In this document: one piece after another, positions 1-7,900 of the stretch
Layout of the letters: every line of letters starts with the position of its first letter
Numbering within the stretch: position 1 is the first letter of the stretch
Origin: Oscillospiraceae bacterium UBA3851
GTDB lineage: Bacteria > Bacillota > Clostridia > Oscillospirales > Oscillospiraceae
Direction: 5' to 3'
Length of the DNA stretch: 9,960 bases
Assembly: GCA_002392625.1 (NCBI GenBank)
Contig: DGHJ01000024.1
Coordinates: 31,619-41,578 of the forward strand
Notes under the pieces: generated by a model
Databases searched by the model: none
What the model saw: only the letters and a program-made list of their open reading frames with translations
Told to the model about the DNA's origin: nothing
Translations under genes and position numbers: made by a program

Positions 1-34
1 GAACCAACGCTTTACAGACTTTTTTGAAAGTCTG
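1..34. repeat. Left copy of the flanking inverted repeat, containing a perfect 8-bp hairpin
   Basis: Bases 15-34 form CAGACTTT / AAAGTCTG around a TTTG loop. Bases 1-34 recur in reverse complement at 9831-9863 with one substitution and one missing base. The hairpin begins 7 bases beyond the stop of the last gene and could help end transcription, but neither strand shows a U tract after the stem, so I do not call it a Rho-independent terminator. The repeat probably continues to the left of the window. Confidence 0.8.
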
Positions 35-41
35 GTGTCTA

Positions 42-905
42 TCATATCAGGGATAATTCCGCCAAAAACCGTCGCAGTCCCTCCGGCCACAGGGCCGGAT
101 CGCCCAGGCCCGTGTCGCCCAGCCGCACCAGCTTGTTGGCCCCGTGGTAGTCACTGCCGGCGGTGACGTACAGTCCGTACCGCCGGGCAAGGGAGAGTAC
201 CTCCTCCCGAAGCCTTTTTGTAAAGCCGGAGTAGAAGGCCTCCACGCCCTGCAGGCCGAAGTCCATCAGCTTGCGCAGCCGGTTGTCCATTTCATCTCCG
301 ACAATCAGCTCGTCCCCGCTGCCGTAGGAGGGGTGGGCCAGCACCGGGATGCCGCCCCCGGCCAGGATGCCGCGGATAGCCTCCTCCGGGCGGAGAAACT
401 GGGTGCGGCCCCGGAGCTTGTTGATATAGTCCCGGATGGCCTGCTCCTTCGTCTCGGCGTAGCCGTACCGGACCATCAGGTTGCCGATGTGGGGCTTGCC
501 GGGGTTGTCCAGGGCCAGGAGCTGCCGGATCTCCTCGGCCGGGAAGGTGAAGCCGAACTCCGTTTTGAGAAAGTCCAGCCGGGCGCGCACCTTGTTCATG
601 CGGTAGCCGTGGCCGGTCTCCACCAGCTTTTGGATAGACGGCGCGTCGGGATCATAGCCGTAGCCCAGGATGTGGTATTTCCCCTCCTCGTCCCGGCAGG
701 AGAATTCCACCCCTGTCAAAAAGGCCGGGTCGTCCGCCGTTCGGATCGACCGAATGACCCCGCAGCCCTTGACCGCATCGTGGTCCGTCACCGCAAACAG
801 GCCGATCCCGGCCTCCCGGACGTGGGCGAGGACCGCCTCCGGCGTGTCGGTGCCGTCGGAGACGGTGGTATGTATATGGAGATCAATCATCCGGGGATGC
901 GCCAT
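42..905 (-). CDS. PHP-domain metal-dependent phosphoesterase (TrpH/YciV-like)
   Basis: This 287-residue enzyme has the full PHP metal-site set: DLHIHT (8-13) and SDG (16-18), TDHD (40-43), E67 in GVEFS, H78 in HILGYG, H139 in KPHIG, LAHPS (189-193) and SDYH (251-254). All likely ligands are present, so it should be an active trinuclear-metal hydrolase. Relatives of this length include the YciV/TrpH group, with activity on nucleoside 3',5'-bisphosphates and RNA 5' ends; the exact substrate cannot be read from sequence. It is the last gene, 13 nt after the kinase fusion, with only a weak AGGTG site. The start at 905 is the first ATG; residue Met6 is an alternative, since many relatives begin directly with MIDLHxH. 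Its tie to the signalling genes is positional only, and it may be a housekeeping rider. The stop lies 7 bases from the hairpin at 15-34. Confidence 0.92.
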   Translation of the reverse strand: MAHPRMIDLHIHTTVSDGTDTPEAVLAHVREAGIGLFAVTDHDAVKGCGVIRSIRTADDPAFLTGVEFSCRDEEGKYHILGYGYDPDAPSIQKLVETGHGYRMNKVRARLDFLKTEFGFTFPAEEIRQLLALDNPGKPHIGNLMVRYGYAETKEQAIRDYINKLRGRTQFLRPEEAIRGILAGGGIPVLAHPSYGSGDELIVGDEMDNRLRKLMDFGLQGVEAFYSGFTKRLREEVLSLARRYGLYVTAGSDYHGANKLVRLGDTGLGDPALWPEGLRRFLAELSLI

Positions 906-918
906 GGGGCACCTACTT

Positions 919-2493
919 TCAGAGGTTTTTGGTCAGCGTCAGGATATTCTGGCCGTCCTTGTACGTATAGGTCACGGCGTCCATGAACTTCTTGGTCATG
1001 AAAATGCCGAGGCCGCCCGCCTCCCGCTCGTCGGCCGGGAGGGTGATATCCGGGTCCTCCCTCGCCAGGGGATCGTAGGGGATGCCGTGATCCACAAAGG
1101 TGATCGTCACGGTGACGGGATCCTCCGAGACCTCCACACGCACGGTGGCCTTGCCCTTTTCCGGGGCGTAGGCATAGCTGGCGATGTTGACGAAAATCTC
1201 CTCCACCGCCACGTCGATCTGCATCTGGGCCTTCATGGGACAGGCGACCTTCTCCAGGCGCTCATCCACAAAGGCCAGCACGCGGGGCAGATTTTCCGTC
1301 ACAGCCTCGATATCCAGCTCATCCGCCGGAGTGTTTCCGTCTGCAGGCACGTCGAAGGCAAGGGAATCCACCCGGCCCAGCAGCTCGATCAGCCGCTGCG
1401 TCCACAGCGCCACCGTGGCCCGGTCCTCCTCGTTTTCGACACCGTGGCGGCACTTCCAGTCGATCAGATCGGCGTAGGCGATGCAGCGGATCTTGTCCTC
1501 CACCGGGTTGACACGCCGGGGATCGTCCGTGCCCAGATAGGCCCGGAGGCTGTTTTTCCAGAACGCCCTGGCCACGGAGGCGGGATAGCCCTGGAATTGC
1601 AGCACGATGTCCTCGTTGTACTCGGAGAAGCCCACGTAGGAGTTGTACATCTGGGCCAGCTCGAAGATGGGATGGCCCACGGACAGGGTGTCCATGTCGA
1701 TCAGCAGCACCTCGTCCCCCGCCAGGACGATGTTCTTCGTGTGATAGTCGCCGTGGATCATATGGTCGCTCTCCGGGATCTCCTCCGCCATGCGAAGGAG
1801 CTTCTCGCCGTATTCCGGGGGCAGCGTGTGCTGCATCCGGCGGATATACGCCAGGGCATCCGCCTTGATGGAGGGGAGCTTCCCCGTCGGCACGGTGATG
1901 CCGTGGACCATTTTCAGCAGCTTCACGTATTCCGCCACGCACCAGTCCATTCGCTCCGGCTCCTCGGCCAGAATTTTGGCAAAGGACCGGGCGTTCAGCA
2001 GCTCAAATACGGAGCCGTAGCTGTCCCCCACCCGGACCACGTCGTAGGAGATGGCTGTGGGGACGCCCAGAACCAGCGCCAGGCGGGCCACCTCCCGCTC
2101 GTGCTGGATGTCGGAAAGGGCGTCCGCGTTTTTGTAGACCTTCACCACGTTGTCCCGGTCGATGCGATAGACCTTGCCGTTGGCGCCCTCGCCGATGACC
2201 TCGCAGCCCTCTACGGAGACCACGCGGTAGGCCTTTTCCACCGTCATCATCTCGGTAAAGCCGGTCATGTCCAGAATCTCGTAGACCTCGGAGCTGACGC
2301 CCGTGATCTTCAGGTCCCGGTATGTCTTTTTCAGCCGCAATATCACCCGCAGACCGGCGCTGGAAATGTATTCCAGGTCCGTGGCGTCCAGCGTCACCGC
2401 CGCGTCGCTATGACCGGCGAGCCGGTCCCAGATCTCCTTTTCCACCTGGGAGGCGTTATTGGAGTCGATCCGGCCCTTCAGCTCAATCTTCAT
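919..2493 (-). CDS. Three-domain fusion: STAS, APH-like kinase, RsbW-like HATPase
   Basis: This 524-residue cytoplasmic protein has no TM segment. Residues 1-90 are a STAS domain with the switch loop YISSAGLR (42-49). Residues ~95-370 are an aminoglycoside-phosphotransferase-fold kinase: glycine loop GEGANGKVYR (101-110), K118 in VVKVY, a likely partner glutamate near E132-E134, catalytic loop HGDYHTKN (247-254, D249 and N254) and metal-binding LLIDMDTL (263-270, D266). It resembles the kinase family I remember as TIGR02172, whose substrate is unknown. Residues ~395-524 are an anti-sigma-type HATPase: N-box with E432 and N436, DHGIPYDP (468-475), and GGLGIFMTKKF (493-503). Family knowledge says such HATPases phosphorylate STAS serines; here a STAS domain is on the same chain and another is encoded separately. 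The frame is continuous with no stop or codon shift at the joins, so it is a real fusion. It starts 3 nt after the phosphatase gene, with an AAAGGA RBS. Confidence 0.93.
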   Translation of the reverse strand: MKIELKGRIDSNNASQVEKEIWDRLAGHSDAAVTLDATDLEYISSAGLRVILRLKKTYRDLKITGVSSEVYEILDMTGFTEMMTVEKAYRVVSVEGCEVIGEGANGKVYRIDRDNVVKVYKNADALSDIQHEREVARLALVLGVPTAISYDVVRVGDSYGSVFELLNARSFAKILAEEPERMDWCVAEYVKLLKMVHGITVPTGKLPSIKADALAYIRRMQHTLPPEYGEKLLRMAEEIPESDHMIHGDYHTKNIVLAGDEVLLIDMDTLSVGHPIFELAQMYNSYVGFSEYNEDIVLQFQGYPASVARAFWKNSLRAYLGTDDPRRVNPVEDKIRCIAYADLIDWKCRHGVENEEDRATVALWTQRLIELLGRVDSLAFDVPADGNTPADELDIEAVTENLPRVLAFVDERLEKVACPMKAQMQIDVAVEEIFVNIASYAYAPEKGKATVRVEVSEDPVTVTITFVDHGIPYDPLAREDPDITLPADEREAGGLGIFMTKKFMDAVTYTYKDGQNILTLTKNL

Positions 2494-2496
2494 TGC

Positions 2497-4659
2497 TCAA
2501 CCGTCCTTTCCCTTATACTCCAGACACATCATCGTCAGATCATCGAACTGCTCGGCGTCCCTGACAAAGCCATCCACCGCCGCGCGCACGTTTTGCAGAA
2601 GCTGCGCCGGCGCCGCGTCGGGGGCCTCGTTCAAGGCGTCCAGCATCCGCTGCGTGCCGAACATCCGGTTCTCCGCATCCGTGGCCTCCGGCACGCCGTC
2701 TGTGTACAGGAACAGCTTGGCGCCCGGCTGGAGCTGCAGCTCATACTCTTTGTATTTTGCGGTGTCCATGGCGCCGATGACCAGACCGTGCTTGTCCCTG
2801 ATCAGCTCGAAAGCGCCGCCGGGACGTCTGAGGACCGGATACTCGTGCCCGGCGTTGGCGGCCGTCAGCTTCCCGGTGGAGAGTTCCAGGATCCCGATCC
2901 ATACGGTGACGAACATCTCCACCTGGTTGTTGGCACACAGCGCCTCGTTGGTTTTTTGCAGGATCTCCGCGGCGGACCGGCCCAGCATGGCGCAGCTCTG
3001 CAGGATGGTCTTGGAGATCATCATAAACAGCGCCGCAGGGACACCCTTGCCGGATACGTCCGCCATAACCAGGCACAGATGGTCCTCGTCGATGAGGAAG
3101 AAGTCGTAGAAGTCGCCGCCCACCTCCTTGGCGGGGTCCATGCTGGCATAGACGTCAAATTCGTGCCGGTCGGGATAGGGCGGGAAGATGTGGGGCAGCA
3201 TGCTGTTCTGGATCTGGTTGGCCATGTGCAGCTCCGTGCTGACCCGCTCCTTCTCCCGCGTGATCTCCGTGATTTGGCCGATGTAATTCCGCGTCCGCTT
3301 GGAGAGAGAGGCGAAAGACTCCGCCAAGATCTCGATCTCGTCATTGGTGCGGTAGACGTCCTCCATCTCAAAGGCCTGGTCGCTGCCGCTGAGCGCGTTG
3401 ATCCGCTGTGTCATGCTCTCCAGAGGTTTCACCACCCGGCCGGCCACAACCAGCGCGCCGACGATCGACAGGATCAGGATGAGGACCGTCAGCAGAAGGA
3501 TCGTCTGACCGGAATGCTTTGCGCCCCGCTCATAGATGCTCAGCGCATCGTCGTTGATCTCGTCGTACCGTGAGAGCATCAGCGCCGTCGGCCGGTGGGT
3601 GATCTCCTTGTCCACAGCCGTGACCACCGCCCATCCCACCGTGGGCATGGGCGAACCGGCCATATAGTACGGCCTGCCGTCGAGCGTCACGACGGCAATC
3701 TCTGTGGTCTCTGTCAACGCTTGATCCAAGAAGCGTGCGAGCTCCTCGTTGCCCAGTGTTCTCAAGTCCGGGGCTGTGTCGGATTCACCGGCGGCGAAGA
3801 TTCCCGTCCGATCCGAGGAGATGATCACCTGGCCGCTGTCGTTCACGATGAACACGGTGCTGCCCTCGGAGGCGGCGCTCTGGTAATCGGACATGCTCTC
3901 CAGCACGATGTCGATGCCCACGACGCCGATCAGCTCTCCGTTGGCGACCACCGGGGCCGAGCAGGTGACCAGCAGCCTGCCGCTGAAGGCATCAGGTATG
4001 ATGCCTGTGAAATAGACGCCGCCCGCCTCCACCGCGCCCGTGTACCAGGGCCGCTGGCGGACCGGGAAGGGGATGAGGTCTCCGTTCTCATCCAGCTTGA
4101 TCGCGGACTTTTCATCCACACAGAGATCCGTGCCGTCAGCCAGGCCGATATACAGGCCGTCGATCTTGTCGGAGTTGCGGAGCATGGCGAGCATGGGGCT
4201 GCTCATGTGGGCGGCGACGCCCAGGTATTCCGACTGCGTGTAGTCCACGCCCTCCTCGCACAGCACCATGGCGGAGGGCGACCCGTCCAGGGACGGGTCG
4301 GGAAGGCTGGCCGCTACGGGCAAAAGGCTGTCCCTGTTCTCGAATAGGCCCTGGGCAATGGTCTGCAGCATGGAGACGTTGTTGACCACCTCGGCAAAGT
4401 CGTTGTCGGCCACTTTGGCCTGCAGCGCCGTGCTCTGCGTCATGGACGCGTCCAGCACAGAGCGCATCGTCTCCTCCGAGACGGCCTCGATGGACGCCTG
4501 CTGGGAAACGCTCGCCTCCTGCACGACCTTCGTCAGCGCTCTCTGCTGATACACGGATACGGCAGCATAGACGCCGATCAGCACGAGGATAAAGACCAGC
4601 ATCAGATTAAAAATCTTCTGCTGCAGGCCGCCGAACTTGATCCCTCTTATGATTTTCAT
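2497..4659 (-). CDS. Membrane sensor phosphatase: dCache-HAMP-SpoIIE/RsbU-type PP2C
   Basis: This 720-residue receptor phosphatase has a short cytoplasmic start, TM1 (~17-37), an extracellular double-Cache region (~40-385), TM2 (~386-408), HAMP (~405-455, with the VVKPLESM start and DEIEILAESF end), a signalling helix (~458-486) ending in the typical NQIQNSMLPH, and a PP2C phosphatase (~490-716). All phosphatase motifs are present: GGDFYD (514-519), ADVSGKG (533-539), AGH (603-605), TDG (653-655) and DD (706-707), so metal binding and catalysis should be intact. It should dephosphorylate STAS phosphoserines when an outside ligand is bound or lost. The dCache part carries RPWY (203-206) with aspartates at 223 and 250, like amino-acid-binding dCache domains. 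The gene overlaps the STAS gene by 4 nt and stops 3 nt before the kinase fusion gene, so likely substrates are encoded on both sides. The family is confident; the ligand is inference. Confidence 0.95.
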   Translation of the reverse strand: MKIIRGIKFGGLQQKIFNLMLVFILVLIGVYAAVSVYQQRALTKVVQEASVSQQASIEAVSEETMRSVLDASMTQSTALQAKVADNDFAEVVNNVSMLQTIAQGLFENRDSLLPVAASLPDPSLDGSPSAMVLCEEGVDYTQSEYLGVAAHMSSPMLAMLRNSDKIDGLYIGLADGTDLCVDEKSAIKLDENGDLIPFPVRQRPWYTGAVEAGGVYFTGIIPDAFSGRLLVTCSAPVVANGELIGVVGIDIVLESMSDYQSAASEGSTVFIVNDSGQVIISSDRTGIFAAGESDTAPDLRTLGNEELARFLDQALTETTEIAVVTLDGRPYYMAGSPMPTVGWAVVTAVDKEITHRPTALMLSRYDEINDDALSIYERGAKHSGQTILLLTVLILILSIVGALVVAGRVVKPLESMTQRINALSGSDQAFEMEDVYRTNDEIEILAESFASLSKRTRNYIGQITEITREKERVSTELHMANQIQNSMLPHIFPPYPDRHEFDVYASMDPAKEVGGDFYDFFLIDEDHLCLVMADVSGKGVPAALFMMISKTILQSCAMLGRSAAEILQKTNEALCANNQVEMFVTVWIGILELSTGKLTAANAGHEYPVLRRPGGAFELIRDKHGLVIGAMDTAKYKEYELQLQPGAKLFLYTDGVPEATDAENRMFGTQRMLDALNEAPDAAPAQLLQNVRAAVDGFVRDAEQFDDLTMMCLEYKGKDG

Positions 4660-4955
4660 TCGATGGTCAAAATATCCGTAAAGCCCGTTACCTCAAAGAT
4701 CTCCATGATGGTCTCGTTCACATGGACGACCTTCATTTCGCCGGCCTTTATCATGGTCTTCTGCGCAGACAGCAGCACCCGCAGTCCGGCGGAGGAGATG
4801 TAGTCCAGCTTCTCAAGGTCCAGCACAAGGGACGTCACGCCGTCCAGGCTGTCCCGCAGCTCCTTTTCCAGCGCCGGAGCGGTGGTGGTGTCCAGGCGGC
4901 CCTCCAGTGCGAAAACAGCCTTTTCGTTTTCCAGATTCTTTTCAATGTGCAGCAT
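4656..4955 (-). CDS. Single-domain STAS anti-sigma factor antagonist (SpoIIAA/RsbV-like)
   Basis: This 99-residue protein is a complete STAS domain, the normal length for SpoIIAA/RsbV relatives. The phospho-switch loop DYISSAGLR (51-59) is intact. By alignment with the DS(S/T)GLG loop of the family, S55 is the likely phosphorylated residue, with S54 beside it. In the family, the unphosphorylated form binds and neutralises an RsbW-like kinase, and a PP2C phosphatase resets the phosphorylated form. Both partner activities are encoded next door. The gene has a consensus RBS and its stop overlaps the phosphatase start by 4 nt (ATGA), so the two are translationally coupled, a strong hint that they act together. 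It closely resembles the STAS domain at the N-terminus of the downstream fusion protein (both have YISSAGLRV and an E(I/V)(F/Y)E(I/V)... TGFT tail). No sigma factor is nearby, so the final output is unknown. Confidence 0.93.
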   Translation of the reverse strand: MLHIEKNLENEKAVFALEGRLDTTTAPALEKELRDSLDGVTSLVLDLEKLDYISSAGLRVLLSAQKTMIKAGEMKVVHVNETIMEIFEVTGFTDILTIE

Positions 4956-4962
4956 CGTGGTT

Positions 4963-4969
4963 CCTCCTT
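4963..4969 (-). promoter_or_regulatory. Consensus ribosome binding site for the STAS gene
   Basis: The minus strand reads AAGGAGG seven bases before the ATG at 4955. This is the best Shine-Dalgarno site in the window, and it sits in the largest gap of the operon (43 nt). It suggests that translation restarts strongly here, so the small STAS protein is probably made in excess over the permease. No promoter was recognised in the gap. Confidence 0.75.
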
Positions 4970-4998
4970 ATGATGATCGGTATTTGATGTGGTTTCCT

Positions 4999-7900
4999 TT
5001 ATGTCACGTCCGTCAGCTTCAGGTTCTTTACCCGCCGCAGCGCCAGGACGTTGATAATAACGGTAAAGACGACGGTGATCACCGCGCCCATCAGCCAGGC
5101 GAAAAAGCTGATCCGCCTGTCGAACTGGAAAAATGCCTGCTCCATGGAGCGGATGATCTTATACGCGATGCCGGAGCCCAGGGCCAGGCCCAGAAGGACG
5201 CCCAGCGCTGTGGTGAGCACGGTTTCCCGGATCATGTAGCCGATGACCTCCCCCACGGAGAAGCCGTTGACCCGCATGATGGTCAGCTCCCGCTTCTTCT
5301 GCAGGACGTACATGTTCGTCAGATTCATCAGCACCACGCCCGCCATAACGGCCGCCATGAAGATAAACAGGATCACCAGCGTGTCGATCACGGAGGTGGA
5401 GGCCTCAAAAAACGCCTTGTCCGTGTCGGAGGGGGTGCAGCCGTCGAAGCCGTCGACGGTGCGCAGCGCTTCCTCCAGCTGCCCGGCGTCGGCGCCGTTC
5501 AGCCGGACGAAGCAGGTGTTCACGCCGCAGCGCTCCTCATAGATCGCCTCGTAGCAGGCCGGGCTCATCACTATGGGACGGCCGATAAAGTGCTCGAAGA
5601 TCCCCGCCACGCGGACGGTGGCCGTCCTGGTGCCGCCGACGGCGATCTCAAATTCGCTGCCCACGTCCAGGCCGTAGAGCTCCGCCAGCCGCCGCTGGAT
5701 CAGAATGCCCTCGTCCGTGGGGGCCAGGGGCTCCCCGGTCTTCCAGTCCCGCAGGTGATAGAGGCGGTCGATGGCGGCCAGGTCGCCGCAAAACAGCTCG
5801 CCCACCTGGTTGTCAGTGATGCGGTAGGTGATGTTGGCGTCATAGAGCGCCACGTATTCCGCGCCGGATTCGGTCAGCCGGCGGCCGATCTTTTCGGCGC
5901 AGCCCGTGACCTCGGCGTCAAAGCTCACCTTCAGGTCGTAGTCCACGATCTCGGTATACTGCCGCTCCATGGAACCGGTCACGGCGGATTTCAGCGTAAA
6001 GCCGATTACCACCAGAGCGCAGCAGCCCGCCACGCTGACAACGGTCACGATCACACGGCGCAGGTCCGTGCGCATATTCAGCAGGATCAGCCGGGAGTAG
6101 AGGGACAAGACCCGCTTTCCGCCCCGCGCCTTCTTCGCCCCCTCCGGTACCTTGGGCTGCATAAGCTGGATGGCGGGGAGACGCAGCAGCCTGGTGCAGG
6201 CCAGCCAGACGGCGCATACGGCCAGCAGAATGCCCACCGCCAGCACCGTCAGCGTCGGCACGGCAAACAGAGCCGGCTTGGTGAGATCGAACACGAAATA
6301 GTTGTCAAAGCCCTTGAGGACGAAGCCCTCCATGGCAAAACGGGCGGCCAAAATGCCCAGCACCGTGCCCAGCACCGTGGCGGACACGCCGAAGGCCAGG
6401 TACTTGGCGAAGATCTCCCGGTTGAAAAAGCCCAGTGCCTTGGTGGTGCCCACCAGGCTGCGCTGCTCGTCGATCATCTTGCTGACGGTGGCAAAGATCA
6501 CCAGTGCGCCCACCAGCACGAACAGCAGCGAGAAGGTCATCTCCAGACTGGCCAGGTTGCCGCTGCCGATGATCAGCTGAACAAAGCTGGCGCTGCCATG
6601 GGCGTCCAGCAGAAGCCACCGGCACTCGTCCTGTCCGGCCAGCTGCTGGCGTGCCTTGTCCACCTGGGCCTGGCTGTCGGCAAACTCCTCCAGCCCGGCT
6701 GCGTAGGAGATCTCGCCGTCCTCCAGCTCCTTCCGGCTGTCCTCCAGCCGCTTTTCGCCGTCCGCCAGGTCAATCATGCCCTGCTCGTACTGCTCCAGGC
6801 CCGCCTCGTAGGCCGCCGTGCCGGCGTCGTATTCCGCCAGCCCCGCCTCATAGGCCGCCTCTCCGTCGTGGTATTGCCGCTCGGCGGCGTCGTACTGTGC
6901 CTTCGCCGCCTGATACTCGGCAAGGCCGGCGCGGTAGGGCGCCAGGCCGGACAGGTATTCCGCGTGGGCGGCGTCCCACTGTCTGCACCCGTCTGCCAGC
7001 CGGTCATAATCCTGCTCATAGTCCTCGGAGGCGACGATGGCGGCGCTGGCAAGAATGGCTCTGGCTTTGCCGCGGTCGTAGCCCTCCATGGATCCCGTCT
7101 CGTTCTCGTAGCATTTCATCAGGACCTCGTCCGGGATCTCGTCGGAGTAGACAAAGGCCGTGATGTTGTTGCCCATAGGGCGGTTCAGATCGCAGCGATA
7201 GGTCTCCGTGATCCAGAAGTCCATGGCGGTGACACTGCTGCTGTTCAGATCCACGCCCCGCCTGGAGGCCCAGCGGATCTGGCCGGAGGTGTCGCCGCCG
7301 TAGGCCTTTTCTATCTCGCGGCGCATGGCGCCGCGGATCTCCGCCTTGGCGTTCTCCAGTTCATTCCAGCCGGTGGTCAGCTGCGTAGCGGCCTGACCGA
7401 TTTCCGCCTCCGCCGCCTGCAGCTCCCGCTCGCTCTCGTCCAGCTGGGCCTTGGCAGCCGCCAGCTCCGGCCGACTTGCGTCCAGCTGCGCTCTTGCCGC
7501 GTCCAGCTGGGCCTGAGACGCCTCCAGCTGCTTCAGGGCGTCGTCCAGCTCCCTTTTCGACTGCTCCAGCTGCTCCTTGCCGTCGCGAAGCTCCTGTTCG
7601 CCGTCCGCCAGGGCATGCCAGCCCTCGTCCAGCTCTCTGCGGGCGTCGTCCAGCTCGGTGCGAGCCTCGTCCAGCTGGCTCTGGGCCTCATCGATCTGCC
7701 CCTGATACACGTCGCGCAGCGTGTCGCTGCGGAGTGATGCGCGCCCTTCCGCCAAATCGTTCAGATGCGCGTATACTGCAGCCACAGTGGCCTCATACGC
7801 CTGGCCAAAGCGGTTCAAGCCTGCCTCTTTCTCCACCACGACCTCGGCCTTCATAAAGCAGCCGTCCAGCGCCGCCTGGTCAAAGGCATCTTCGATGACC

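Noticed and set aside
15..34. Rho-independent terminator after the last gene
   Set aside because: The 8-bp stem is perfect, but the bases after it on the minus strand are TAAAGCG with no T tract, so it is kept only as a hairpin within the repeat.
1384..2211. Aminoglycoside resistance phosphotransferase
   Set aside because: The fold is APH-like, but the domain is embedded between a STAS and an anti-sigma-type HATPase and lacks any resistance context; a regulatory kinase is the better reading.
670..3573. 967-residue open frame on the plus strand
   Set aside because: It lies opposite the phosphatase, kinase-fusion and PHP genes, whose motifs are complete. Its translation is rich in H, V, G, D and Q with no recognisable domain. 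It results from the GC-rich third positions of the minus-strand genes.
6634..7695. CRISPR-like or mobile tandem repeat array
   Set aside because: The 21-bp period keeps the reading frame of the permease and codes for regular heptads; there are no unique spacers.
4882..7737. 951-residue open frame on the plus strand
   Set aside because: It is antisense to the STAS and permease genes. The repetitive LQL-rich protein is the mirror of the heptad-coding DNA and shows no domain or plausible ribosome site.
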